From CAYNLG01 sp964397995 (GTDB taxonomy: Bacteria; Planctomycetota; Phycisphaerae; FEN-1346), in NCBI GenBank assembly GCA_964397995.1, contig CAYNLG010000043.1, positions 1-30,092 on the forward strand: a DNA stretch of 30,092 nucleotides. Reading direction: 5' to 3'. Position numbers and translations under genes: made by a program. Below, piece after piece: positions 7,935 to 13,871 of the stretch. Within the stretch, counting starts at the first letter, position 1. Every line of letters begins with the position of its first letter. The notes beneath the pieces were generated by a model, which was given only the letters and a program-made list of their open reading frames with translations, searched no databases and had not been told where the DNA came from.

Positions 7935-7960
7935 GCGCCGGGTCCCGCGGGACCCGGCGC
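7935..7960. promoter_or_regulatory. Perfect 26-bp palindrome in the caspase leader
   Basis: GCGCCGGGTCCCG is followed immediately by its exact reverse complement. It sits between the stop of the small lipoprotein gene (7976) and the caspase start (7897). As RNA it would form a very stable hairpin acting as terminator or attenuator. As DNA it could be an operator. Confidence 0.6.
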
Positions 7961-7975
7961 CCGGGTTCCGTCGGC

Positions 7976-8347
7976 TCACTTGAGCCGCTGCCGGCCGACC
8001 TCCATGTCGGCCGCCGTGCCCTCCAGCTCCAGCTCGCTCCAGTACCACCACATGAAACCGTACAGCCGCCACGTCTTGACGTAGTCGACGACCAAGTCCG
8101 CACCCTCGACCTGGGCCAGGGCCGCGTTGTAGAGCTTGACCTCGTCGTCCGAGGTCGGCAGGGGCGGGGACCCGAACCGGCCCTGTCCCGGCACCATCAC
8201 CTTGACCGGCCCCAGGGCCTTGATGTTGCTGTTCGGGTAGTCGAAGTGGGACTGGGCCCCGATCTGCGTGTACTGGCCGCTGAAGCAGCCCGCCAGGGCC
8301 GCCAGCGACACCGCGCTTGCCACCACCATCACGTATACCGGTCGCAT
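7976..8347 (-). CDS. Small lipoprotein, TRL-like (paralogue of the next gene)
   Basis: This encodes 123 residues. I chose the start at 8347 over an upstream in-frame ATG because GAAGGGAGAA lies just before it and it begins directly with a lipoprotein signal (lipobox LAGC). The mature part has the pattern HFDYPNSNIKALGPVKV, then GSP, an acidic segment and AQVEGADLVVDY, ending VGRQRLK. The gene at 8406-8777 has the same pattern in the same order, so the two are tandem paralogues. The overall form recalls TRL-like family lipoproteins, whose function is poorly known. It is probably co-transcribed with the flanking lipoprotein and caspase genes. Confidence 0.7.
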   Translation of the reverse strand: MRPVYVMVVASAVSLAALAGCFSGQYTQIGAQSHFDYPNSNIKALGPVKVMVPGQGRFGSPPLPTSDDEVKLYNAALAQVEGADLVVDYVKTWRLYGFMWWYWSELELEGTAADMEVGRQRLK

Positions 8348-8405
8348 CGTGCGTTCTCCCTTCCGTTTGGCCGTTTCGTGTCGCGTGTCCGTCATGGGGA
8401 GGTCC

Positions 8406-8777
8406 TCAGTCCAGGTACTGCCGGCCCACGGTCATCCGCGCCGCTTCCCCGCTCAGGCGGTAGATCAGCGTGGACACCGGGAAGGGCGGGTACGTGACGA
8501 AGGTCGTGTCCTCGTGGTAGTTGATCAGGATGTTCGCGCCTTCGGCCTTCCCCAGGGCCTCCTGGTAGCACCCCTTGACGTCCTCGATCCCCAGCTCCGG
8601 GCTCCCGAACCACACCGTTTTGGACACCTCGGCCGACACCGGGCCCAGGGCCGCCACGTTGCTGTTCGGGTACGCGAACTCGGAGTGGGGCACGAACCGG
8701 CCGTAGGTCGAACTGCACCCCGCGGCCACTAGCGCCCCCAACACAAGACACAACAGACACCCCATGCAGTGCTTCAT
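8406..8777 (-). CDS. Small lipoprotein, TRL-like
   Basis: This encodes 123 residues starting at ATG 8777, preceded by AAAGGAG. The lipoprotein signal has lipobox VAAGC. The mature sequence carries FAYPNSNVAALGPVSAEV, GSPELG, ALGKAEGANILINY and a C-terminal VGRQYLD, matching the downstream paralogue motif by motif. It is the first gene of the 8777-6638 minus-strand cluster and lies below a candidate sigma-70 promoter. It is presumed to be outer-membrane or periplasmic, with no assigned activity. Confidence 0.7.
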   Translation of the reverse strand: MKHCMGCLLCLVLGALVAAGCSSTYGRFVPHSEFAYPNSNVAALGPVSAEVSKTVWFGSPELGIEDVKGCYQEALGKAEGANILINYHEDTTFVTYPPFPVSTLIYRLSGEAARMTVGRQYLD

Positions 8778-8894
8778 GCACGACTCCTTTCACGTTCCCC
8801 CTCGTCCGTGTTCGGAGACGCTACACCGTGCGGCGTCCCCCCCATGCTGCCCCAGCGCTGCCGCCGGCCGCATGTAGGCCGCGCCAGCGCGGCC

Positions 8895-8924
8895 ACTCTA
8901 TGCACATCATGCCGGGGGGGTCAA
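8895..8924 (-). promoter_or_regulatory. Candidate sigma-70 promoter for the lipoprotein-caspase cluster
   Basis: On the minus strand, TTGACC (8924-8919) and TAGAGT (8900-8895) are separated by 18 nt. The same -10 hexamer appears in the stronger candidate before the second caspase-FGE gene. The transcript would start about 110 nt before ATG 8777. Confidence 0.45.
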
Positions 8925-8938
8925 GTCCAATATCTCCC

Positions 8939-10132
8939 CTATGGCGCCGCGGGCCGATGGATGAGCCGAATCTCCTTGACGAACTGGAACCGGCCGCGCA
9001 GCACCGCGCCCGGCCCCGCCGGCGCCGGCTCGTAGGCCGGGACGGCTTCGGGCCGCACGGCCACGGGCGCCGCGTCCCCGGCCGGCCCCTCGGGATGGCT
9101 CCGGATGCGGTCCAGTTCCCGGTCCAGCCGCTGGCAGAGCGCCGGGTCGCTCGCCCGCCCCGCCGCCATCGCCTTCAGCACCGCGCCGAGGTCCGGCATC
9201 GGCTCGTACGAGGCCACCACGTAGAGCCGCTCGACCCCCGGCGTCTCGTCCAGGAAGAACCAGCGGCCGGCGCCTTCGGGGCCGGGGTCGGGCACCGTGT
9301 AGGGCACCCCGCCGGTGCACCGGTTCCCCAGCCGCACCCCCTTGTACGGGAACAGGGTGTCGCACCCGCCGCCCGAGCCCACCAGCAGGATGTACACCCA
9401 GCAGTCCGAGGCCGGGGTGAAGCGGACCTGGAACTGGTCGCCGCTGCGCAGAACCGTGCCGTCGGCCGCCACGCCCTCCTCCACGCCCCCGCCGGGCAGC
9501 CGCCGCTGGTACGGGATGGCCAGGTCCAGCCGGATGGGCGGCACGGGGACGCGGCCCGTGCCGCGCGGCGGGTGCTGGACGTAGTCGAGCTGCGGTTCGA
9601 GGTCGGCGACCCGCCGCAGGCGGACCGTCCGGGACAGGCACGCCTCGCCGGAGGCGGTGCTGACGAGGGTGACGACGAGCTGGATTTCGCTCGCCGTCAG
9701 GCTGATGCGCCCGAGGGCCATGCGGTCGGCCGTCAGGAGCTTGCGGGCGGCGGCGGCCTTGGCGTCGGCCCCGTAAAGGTCGCTCAGCCAGTCCTCCTTT
9801 TCGCGGAGCAGCCGCTCGACCTGGGCCTGGGCCTTCTCGGCCACACGCACCTCCGGCCGGTTCGTCAGGTGGCCCTGGAGCATGCCGGCGGCGGTGACGC
9901 CGAGGCGGCGGACGCCGTCGGCCTCGTCGAGGAAGCGGACGACGGCCACGGCCGGCCGCCCGTCGGCGCGCGCGGCCTCGTCGGCGACGGCCGCCGCCAC
10001 CTCCGCGAGCCGGGCGTCCAAGGCCTCCAGGGGCGACGGGGCCCCCGCCGCCCGAACGGGCGAGGCGGCGAGCAGAAGCAACCCGAGGGCCGCGCGTCCG
10101 CCGACTCTTCCCAAGCACGGTATGCGTGCCAT
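8939..10132 (-). CDS. FlgO/CsgG-like protein with C-terminal DUF4384 domain
   Basis: This encodes 397 residues. ATG 10132 follows GGAGAAA, and residues 1-28 are a signal peptide ending in ASPVRA. Residues about 55-215 resemble FlgO/CsgG-type outer-membrane assembly proteins (PAVAVVRFLDEADGVRRLG, MLQGHLTN, EVRVAEKAQAQVERLLREKE). Residues about 225-320 match the DUF4384 pattern (LRSGDQFQVRFTPASDCWVY, LFPYKGVRLGN, FFLDETPG, LYVVASYEPM). The gene at 28194-29360 has the same two-part layout. Such proteins are often found near caspase homologues and envelope systems; the exact role is unknown. It lies downstream of the reverse transcriptase and TR and could be reached by read-through. Confidence 0.75.
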   Translation of the reverse strand: MARIPCLGRVGGRAALGLLLLAASPVRAAGAPSPLEALDARLAEVAAAVADEAARADGRPAVAVVRFLDEADGVRRLGVTAAGMLQGHLTNRPEVRVAEKAQAQVERLLREKEDWLSDLYGADAKAAAARKLLTADRMALGRISLTASEIQLVVTLVSTASGEACLSRTVRLRRVADLEPQLDYVQHPPRGTGRVPVPPIRLDLAIPYQRRLPGGGVEEGVAADGTVLRSGDQFQVRFTPASDCWVYILLVGSGGGCDTLFPYKGVRLGNRCTGGVPYTVPDPGPEGAGRWFFLDETPGVERLYVVASYEPMPDLGAVLKAMAAGRASDPALCQRLDRELDRIRSHPEGPAGDAAPVAVRPEAVPAYEPAPAGPGAVLRGRFQFVKEIRLIHRPAAP

Positions 10133-10268
10133 GGCGTTTCTCCTTCGCCCTTGGGTATGGAGGGGACCGTCGGCCTGGGCCTACCAGCCCCCTCGGCCCG
10201 CCCGTCGCAAGTTCGGCCGCCGGTCGCCACGGACCGGCGACTCAGGAACGGGACCAGGACTTTGAGTG
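10133..10268 (-). other. Intergenic region downstream of the DGR
   Basis: It contains a strong hairpin (10218-10239). I see no good sigma-70 or sigma-54 promoter for the FlgO-like gene, so that gene may depend on read-through from the DGR operon. Confidence 0.4.
10218..10239 (-). terminator. Hairpin after the DGR reverse transcriptase
   Basis: CGCCGGTC and GACCGGCG form an 8-bp perfect stem with a 6-nt loop, 30 nt past the RT stop. It could end the DGR operon or stabilise the 3' end of the template RNA. Confidence 0.45.
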
Positions 10269-11519
10269 TCACCCTCCCGCGGCCCGTGAGCCACGGAATT
10301 CCGGACAGGGCGCCCGGCGGGCGCCTTCAAGTGCACGGCCAGACGAAACCCGTTGTGGTTGTTCCGGTTGTCCGGCGTGTTCCTGTTGCGGTTGGCTGAT
10401 CGGCAGTTCCTCGGGTTGTTGTTCCAGGAACCGCCCCGCAACACACGGGTCGTCAGCCGCCCCGTCCCTCACAAACACCCACTCGTTGCTCAGCCGCGTC
10501 AGCAGGCTCACGCTATGGGCCGTCCCCGCGTGGCCGATCCAGCTCGCCAGCCGCGCCTTCACGTCGGGCCACTCGATCTGCCCCGCCGCGTACGCGCCGC
10601 GCATCCATCGTACCCGACGTCGGAAGAGGTGCACGTTTTCTTTCGTCACCAGCCGATGCGTCGGCCAGACGCGATAGCCGACGAACCGCGCTCCCGCCCG
10701 CACGGGGCGAACGCTGATCCGTCGCTCATGCAGCCTCAGGCGCAGCGCGGCAAGGTACGCGCGGACCCGCCCCACGGCTTCTCGAAGGACCCTGCGGTCG
10801 TCATCCAGCAAGATGAAGTCGTCGCAATATCGGACGTAACCTCCGATGCCCAGGCCGCTCGTCACGTAATGGTCAAGCCCGGTCAGGTACCAGTTGGCGA
10901 ACCACTGGCTGGTCAGGTTGCCGATTGGCAGCCCCCGGCGTCGCTCGAAGGGGGTGAAAAGGTCGTCTCCAGGGAAGTACTCGAACACCGGTTCCTGGTC
11001 GTTCGAATGGTCGACGATACGGTCCATGAGGGCCAGGAGTCGTCGGTCCTTCAGCAGGCGGCGGAAGAGGCTCTTCAGCACCTCGTGATCGAGGCTCGGG
11101 AAGTACTTGCGCACGTCGCACTGGACCAGATGGCGCCGGCGGCGCATGAGGGCCTGGAGGCGGTCGGCCGCGGCGTGGGTGCCCTTGCCCCTGCGGCAGG
11201 CGTAGCTGTCCGGGTGGAAGTGCCGGTCCAGAATGGGTTCCAGCACGTTCATCAGCGCATGGTGGACCACGCGGTCGCGATAGGGCGCGGCCGAGATCAT
11301 TCGAGGTTTCGGGCGCTGGATCCAGTGCGTTGAGAAAGGCCCCGGCCGGTAGTGGCCCTCCGAGAGTTCGTGGCGCAAGGCCAGCAGATTCGCCTCCAGG
11401 TCGAACTCAAACCGCTGGACCGCGGGGCGGTCGCGTTTGCCCCGGCGGGCCTTCCGGGCCGCTTGCACGAGGTTCGGCCACGCCAGCAGATGCTCCCATC
11501 GATCGCCGTAGCGCTTCAT
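10269..11519 (-). CDS. DGR reverse transcriptase
   Basis: This encodes 416 residues. I chose ATG 11519 because it overlaps the Avd stop as ATGA and gives the usual DGR-RT opening MKRYGDRWEHLL...ARKARRGKR. Visible RT motifs are Asp135 in CDVRKYFPSLDH, the DGR-type LPIGNLTSQ at 197-205 (SQ rather than the retroviral SP), and the catalytic YCDD at 231-234. DGR RTs copy a template-repeat RNA with adenine-directed errors, and the cDNA replaces the variable repeat of the target gene. The last 60 codons (about 358 on) read through the template repeat in a different frame and look Gln/Pro-rich and non-conserved. The RT domain itself therefore ends near residue 355. Target, Avd and RT lie in that order on one strand. 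Confidence 0.96.
   Translation of the reverse strand: MKRYGDRWEHLLAWPNLVQAARKARRGKRDRPAVQRFEFDLEANLLALRHELSEGHYRPGPFSTHWIQRPKPRMISAAPYRDRVVHHALMNVLEPILDRHFHPDSYACRRGKGTHAAADRLQALMRRRRHLVQCDVRKYFPSLDHEVLKSLFRRLLKDRRLLALMDRIVDHSNDQEPVFEYFPGDDLFTPFERRRGLPIGNLTSQWFANWYLTGLDHYVTSGLGIGGYVRYCDDFILLDDDRRVLREAVGRVRAYLAALRLRLHERRISVRPVRAGARFVGYRVWPTHRLVTKENVHLFRRRVRWMRGAYAAGQIEWPDVKARLASWIGHAGTAHSVSLLTRLSNEWVFVRDGAADDPCVAGRFLEQQPEELPISQPQQEHAGQPEQPQRVSSGRALEGARRAPCPEFRGSRAAGG
10309..10325 (-). other. Hairpin just 3' of the template repeat
   Basis: GGCGCCC and GGGCGCC pair around GGC, 8 nt past the TR end in the template orientation. It may protect or position the template RNA, or be incidental in GC-rich DNA. 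Confidence 0.4.
10334..10449 (-). repeat. DGR template repeat (TR)
   Basis: These 116 nt align with both VRs (119 nt). In the target frame it encodes VLRGGSWNNNPRNCRSANRN and onward, packed with AAC (Asn) codons. That is the signature of DGR templates, because AAC can mutate widely without yielding stops. It holds 29 adenines on the template-coding strand. In the alignment 15 differ in the VRs, and I find no substitution at any other base. The 3' end, 20 nt CACGGCCAGACGAAACCCGT on the plus strand, is unchanged and serves as the homing anchor (IMH-like). The TR lies inside the RT reading frame, shifted by one base. Confidence 0.95.
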
Positions 11520-11860
11520 TGTGGCTCCCGGCCGGCTTTCCGCCATCCACCCACCTGGGCGCCAATCGCCTGCATGGCCTCGGCCGCATACCCGTGGCTC
11601 TTCAGCGACAGGGCCCGAAGGTCCTTCGCAAGACGCACCTGGAAGCGCAACACGTGAAGCTCCATGTTCGCCTCGCCCAGAAACCCGGCCTTTTCACGGG
11701 AGAACCTGGCCCGGAGCAACAACTCGAGGATTCGCTGAAGACGGTTTTCCATCGCCAGTCCCAAACTGTAGCGGTGATGCCGCGGGAACTTCTCCGTGTG
11801 GCGAATCAGCCACAGCATGAAGTCATAGAAGTCCTGAATGACTTTCAGGTCCTCGGCCAT
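11516..11860 (-). CDS. avd: Avd-like DGR accessory protein (four-helix bundle)
   Basis: This encodes 114 residues. I chose ATG 11860 (MAEDLKVIQDFYDFMLWLI), preceded by AAGGAC; the longer upstream frame is low-complexity and crosses the intergenic hairpin. The sequence is all-helical and basic, with the family pattern HTEKFPRHHRYSLGLAMENR...GFLGEANMELHVLRFQVRLAKDL. Avd proteins form positively charged pentameric barrels that bind the DGR RT and are needed for mutagenic homing. The stop overlaps the RT start (ATGA), so the two are translationally coupled. Length is normal for the family. Confidence 0.93.
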   Translation of the reverse strand: MAEDLKVIQDFYDFMLWLIRHTEKFPRHHRYSLGLAMENRLQRILELLLRARFSREKAGFLGEANMELHVLRFQVRLAKDLRALSLKSHGYAAEAMQAIGAQVGGWRKAGREPQ

Positions 11861-11997
11861 TGATCCCGTCCTTCTCAGCCCCCCGGCGCCAACCGTACGG
11901 CCAGGGGGCTGACGCCCCCTGGACCCCCGAGACGCAACGGCAACGACAACGGCCACGGCAACAGATGGAAAGGGTAAGAGCGACAAAGGGCAAAGGG
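11861..11997 (-). other. Spacer between VR-bearing target 1 and avd
   Basis: It contains the hairpin at 11901-11922 and a conserved stretch of about 75 nt that is identical downstream of target 2. No coding signal. Confidence 0.5.
11901..11922. promoter_or_regulatory. Perfect 9-bp hairpin downstream of VR1 (possible DGR homing structure)
   Basis: CCAGGGGGC and GCCCCCTGG pair around TGAC (GTCA on the gene strand). It lies 84 nt past the VR end in the gene direction. In the Bordetella phage DGR a hairpin/cruciform with an 8-bp stem and 4-nt loop downstream of VR promotes homing, so this is a candidate equivalent. An ordinary terminator is the alternative. A near-identical hairpin follows VR2. 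Confidence 0.6.
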
Positions 11998-13500
11998 TTA
12001 AAAGTCCACGGCCAGACGAAACCCGTGGCGGTGGCTGTACCGGCTGCCCGGCGCGTTCCTGCCGCGGCCGGCTGAACGGCAGTCCCTCGGGTCGTTGAAC
12101 CAGGAACCGCCCCGCAACACACGGGACTTACCCGAGGCCGGCCCCGTCGGGTCCGTCACCGGCCCGCTCGGGTAGGCGCCATACCAGTCCGCGCACCACT
12201 CATACACGTTCCCGTGCATGTCATAGAGGCCCCACCCGTTCGCCGCGAACGACCCCACCGCCGTCGTCCTCTTCCGGTACACCCCCTTCGGCCCGTTTCC
12301 ATACGTATAGTTCCCATCGTAGTTCGCCTGGTCCGGACGGATCGTCCACCCCGTTTCAAACGGCGTCTCGGTCCCCGCGCGGCACGCGTATTCCCACTCC
12401 GACTCCGTCGGAAGACGCAGCCCCGTCTTCCGGCAGAACGCCTGGCATTCCTCCCACGATACCTTCTCCACCGGCAAGCGGTCGCTGCCCGTGAAGCGGC
12501 TGGGGTTCGACCCCATGACCCGCTGCCACTGCCCTTGAGTCACCTCGTACTTGCCCAGGTAAAAGGGCCGCGAGAGCGTCACGCGGTGCTGCGTCTCGTC
12601 GTCGTCGCGTCTCTCCTCACTCGCCGGGCTTCCCATCACGAACGACCCCGCCGGGATGAACACCAGCTCCATTCCCGTCCCCTCGTGCACCACCTCCCGC
12701 GCGTACCCCGTCCCCGTGTACGGCTCCGCACCCGTCCCCGACACCGCCCGGCACCCCGGCGGAACCCGCGGCCCGTGGATGGCCACCAGCGACGCCGTCC
12801 ACGTCTGCGCGCCCGGCGTGTCCGCCCGCACCGTGTGCCGCGCCGGCTCGTAGCGCGTGTTCCCCGACGGCGGCACCGAGACCTCCACCTCGTACGTCTT
12901 GCCGCGCTCCAGCTGGAAGACCGCCGGCGTCCGGCTCGACTGGAGCGATCCGTTGATGCGGATGCGGGCGCCGGCCCGCGGCCGGCCGTCCACGAGGGCC
13001 TCGACACGCAGCGTCGGGACCGCCGGCACTCGCCCCAGGACGGCGGCGGTGCCCCCCTGCGGCAGGACGAGCGGCGTCTGGGTCTTGCCCGTTTCGAGGC
13101 ACCACTCGACGACGCGGCGGCGGACGTAACGGAAGACCTCGTCGTGGGTCAGGGCCCGGTCGCCGTCGGCGTCGGCGGCCCCTTCGAGGCCGGCCACCAG
13201 GTGCCGCGAGAAGACGCTCCGCGTCCCGGCCTCGTCCGGGTAGGACGGCTGGTCGGCCGCGCTCGACAGGAGCATGACCAGGCCCCGGGTGCCGGCCAGG
13301 AGGCTTGGCGCGAGGCCCGCCACCCCCTTGGCGGCCGCGCCGGCGTGGCAGGCGTCGAGGATGAGCACCTTCGAGGCGGCCTTCGAGGCGGCGAGCCGTT
13401 CCTTGACCCAGTCCAGCGCCAAGGCGGTCTGGGCGTCGCCGTCGACCGGCACCAGGTACCCCCGGCCGTCGCGGACGACGCCGTGGCCGGAGAAGTAGAC
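11914..13500 (-). repeat. 1,587-bp identical tract, copy 1 (with 20145-21731)
   Basis: Line-by-line comparison at a constant offset of 8,231 shows no difference where I checked, and the translations agree in all frames. The tract covers the 3' half of the caspase domain, the linker, the FGE domain, the VR and the downstream spacer. It ends at the loop of the hairpin on one side and at the codons of the caspase VYFSGHG motif on the other. Confidence 0.9.
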
Positions 13501-13863
13501 CAGAAGGGTGTCGCGCGGCCCGGCGACGCGGGCGGTCCGCTCGATGCGTTTGCGGAGGGTCGCGAGCGTCGGCCGGTCCTGCGGTTCCGGGGCGTCGTCG
13601 GTCATCAGGATGACCCGGTTCGGCGTGTAGCCGCCCCGCTCGATGAGCACCCGGGCGAGGGCCCTGGCGTCGGCGCGGCAGGTGGTGAGGCGGCCGAGGT
13701 CCTGGTAGGCGTCGATGCCGATGACGACGGCCCAGCGGTCGCCGTCGGCCGGCGCGGGCGCGGGGGCGGCGTCGCTCGCGTCGGGGGCGGGCGCGGCGCG
13801 GGCGCCGGGGGGGCCCACAAGGGCCAGGACGGCCACAGACACCAGCACGCGGGGGAGTCGCAT
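11998..13863 (-). CDS. DGR target 1: secreted caspase-FGE (C-type-lectin-fold) protein with variable C-terminus
   Basis: This encodes 621 residues from ATG 13863 (GAGGTG upstream). A signal peptide covers residues 1-23. The caspase domain (about 41-275) has DRWAVVIGIDAY, His127 in YFSGHGVV and Cys172 in LDACHAG, plus a DADGDRALTHDE loop. A PEGA-like linker domain spans about 283-360. The FGE-sulfatase/SUMF1 domain (about 395-621) has GMELVFIPAGSFVMGS, YEVTQGQWQRVMG, GLRLPTESEWEYACRAG and LYDMHGNVYEWCADWY. The VR encodes residues about 581-618; residues differing from the TR include 589, 591, 594, 599, 601, 604, 606, 607, 609 and 610. FGE folds in DGR targets serve as ligand-binding C-type lectin scaffolds, not as enzymes. 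The kinase gene upstream ends only 8 nt before this start, so both share an operon. Confidence 0.95.
   Translation of the reverse strand: MRLPRVLVSVAVLALVGPPGARAAPAPDASDAAPAPAPADGDRWAVVIGIDAYQDLGRLTTCRADARALARVLIERGGYTPNRVILMTDDAPEPQDRPTLATLRKRIERTARVAGPRDTLLVYFSGHGVVRDGRGYLVPVDGDAQTALALDWVKERLAASKAASKVLILDACHAGAAAKGVAGLAPSLLAGTRGLVMLLSSAADQPSYPDEAGTRSVFSRHLVAGLEGAADADGDRALTHDEVFRYVRRRVVEWCLETGKTQTPLVLPQGGTAAVLGRVPAVPTLRVEALVDGRPRAGARIRINGSLQSSRTPAVFQLERGKTYEVEVSVPPSGNTRYEPARHTVRADTPGAQTWTASLVAIHGPRVPPGCRAVSGTGAEPYTGTGYAREVVHEGTGMELVFIPAGSFVMGSPASEERRDDDETQHRVTLSRPFYLGKYEVTQGQWQRVMGSNPSRFTGSDRLPVEKVSWEECQAFCRKTGLRLPTESEWEYACRAGTETPFETGWTIRPDQANYDGNYTYGNGPKGVYRKRTTAVGSFAANGWGLYDMHGNVYEWCADWYGAYPSGPVTDPTGPASGKSRVLRGGSWFNDPRDCRSAGRGRNAPGSRYSHRHGFRLAVDF
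12007..12125 (-). repeat. DGR variable repeat 1 (VR1)
   Basis: It matches the TR (10334-10449) except at 15 template adenines and one extra codon (CGC or CAC) in the run SRYSHRHGF. Codon changes include AAC to TTC, GAC, GGC, AGC and TAC. Identity ends just before the stop codon region on one side and at 12125 on the other. It is identical to VR2. Confidence 0.95.
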
Positions 13864-13871
13864 CGCACACC

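Noticed and set aside
10181..10444. The 87-codon frame across the TR as a separate small protein
   Set aside because: It has a GTG start, no ribosome-binding site and dense AAC codons. It is the TR read in the target frame, not a gene.
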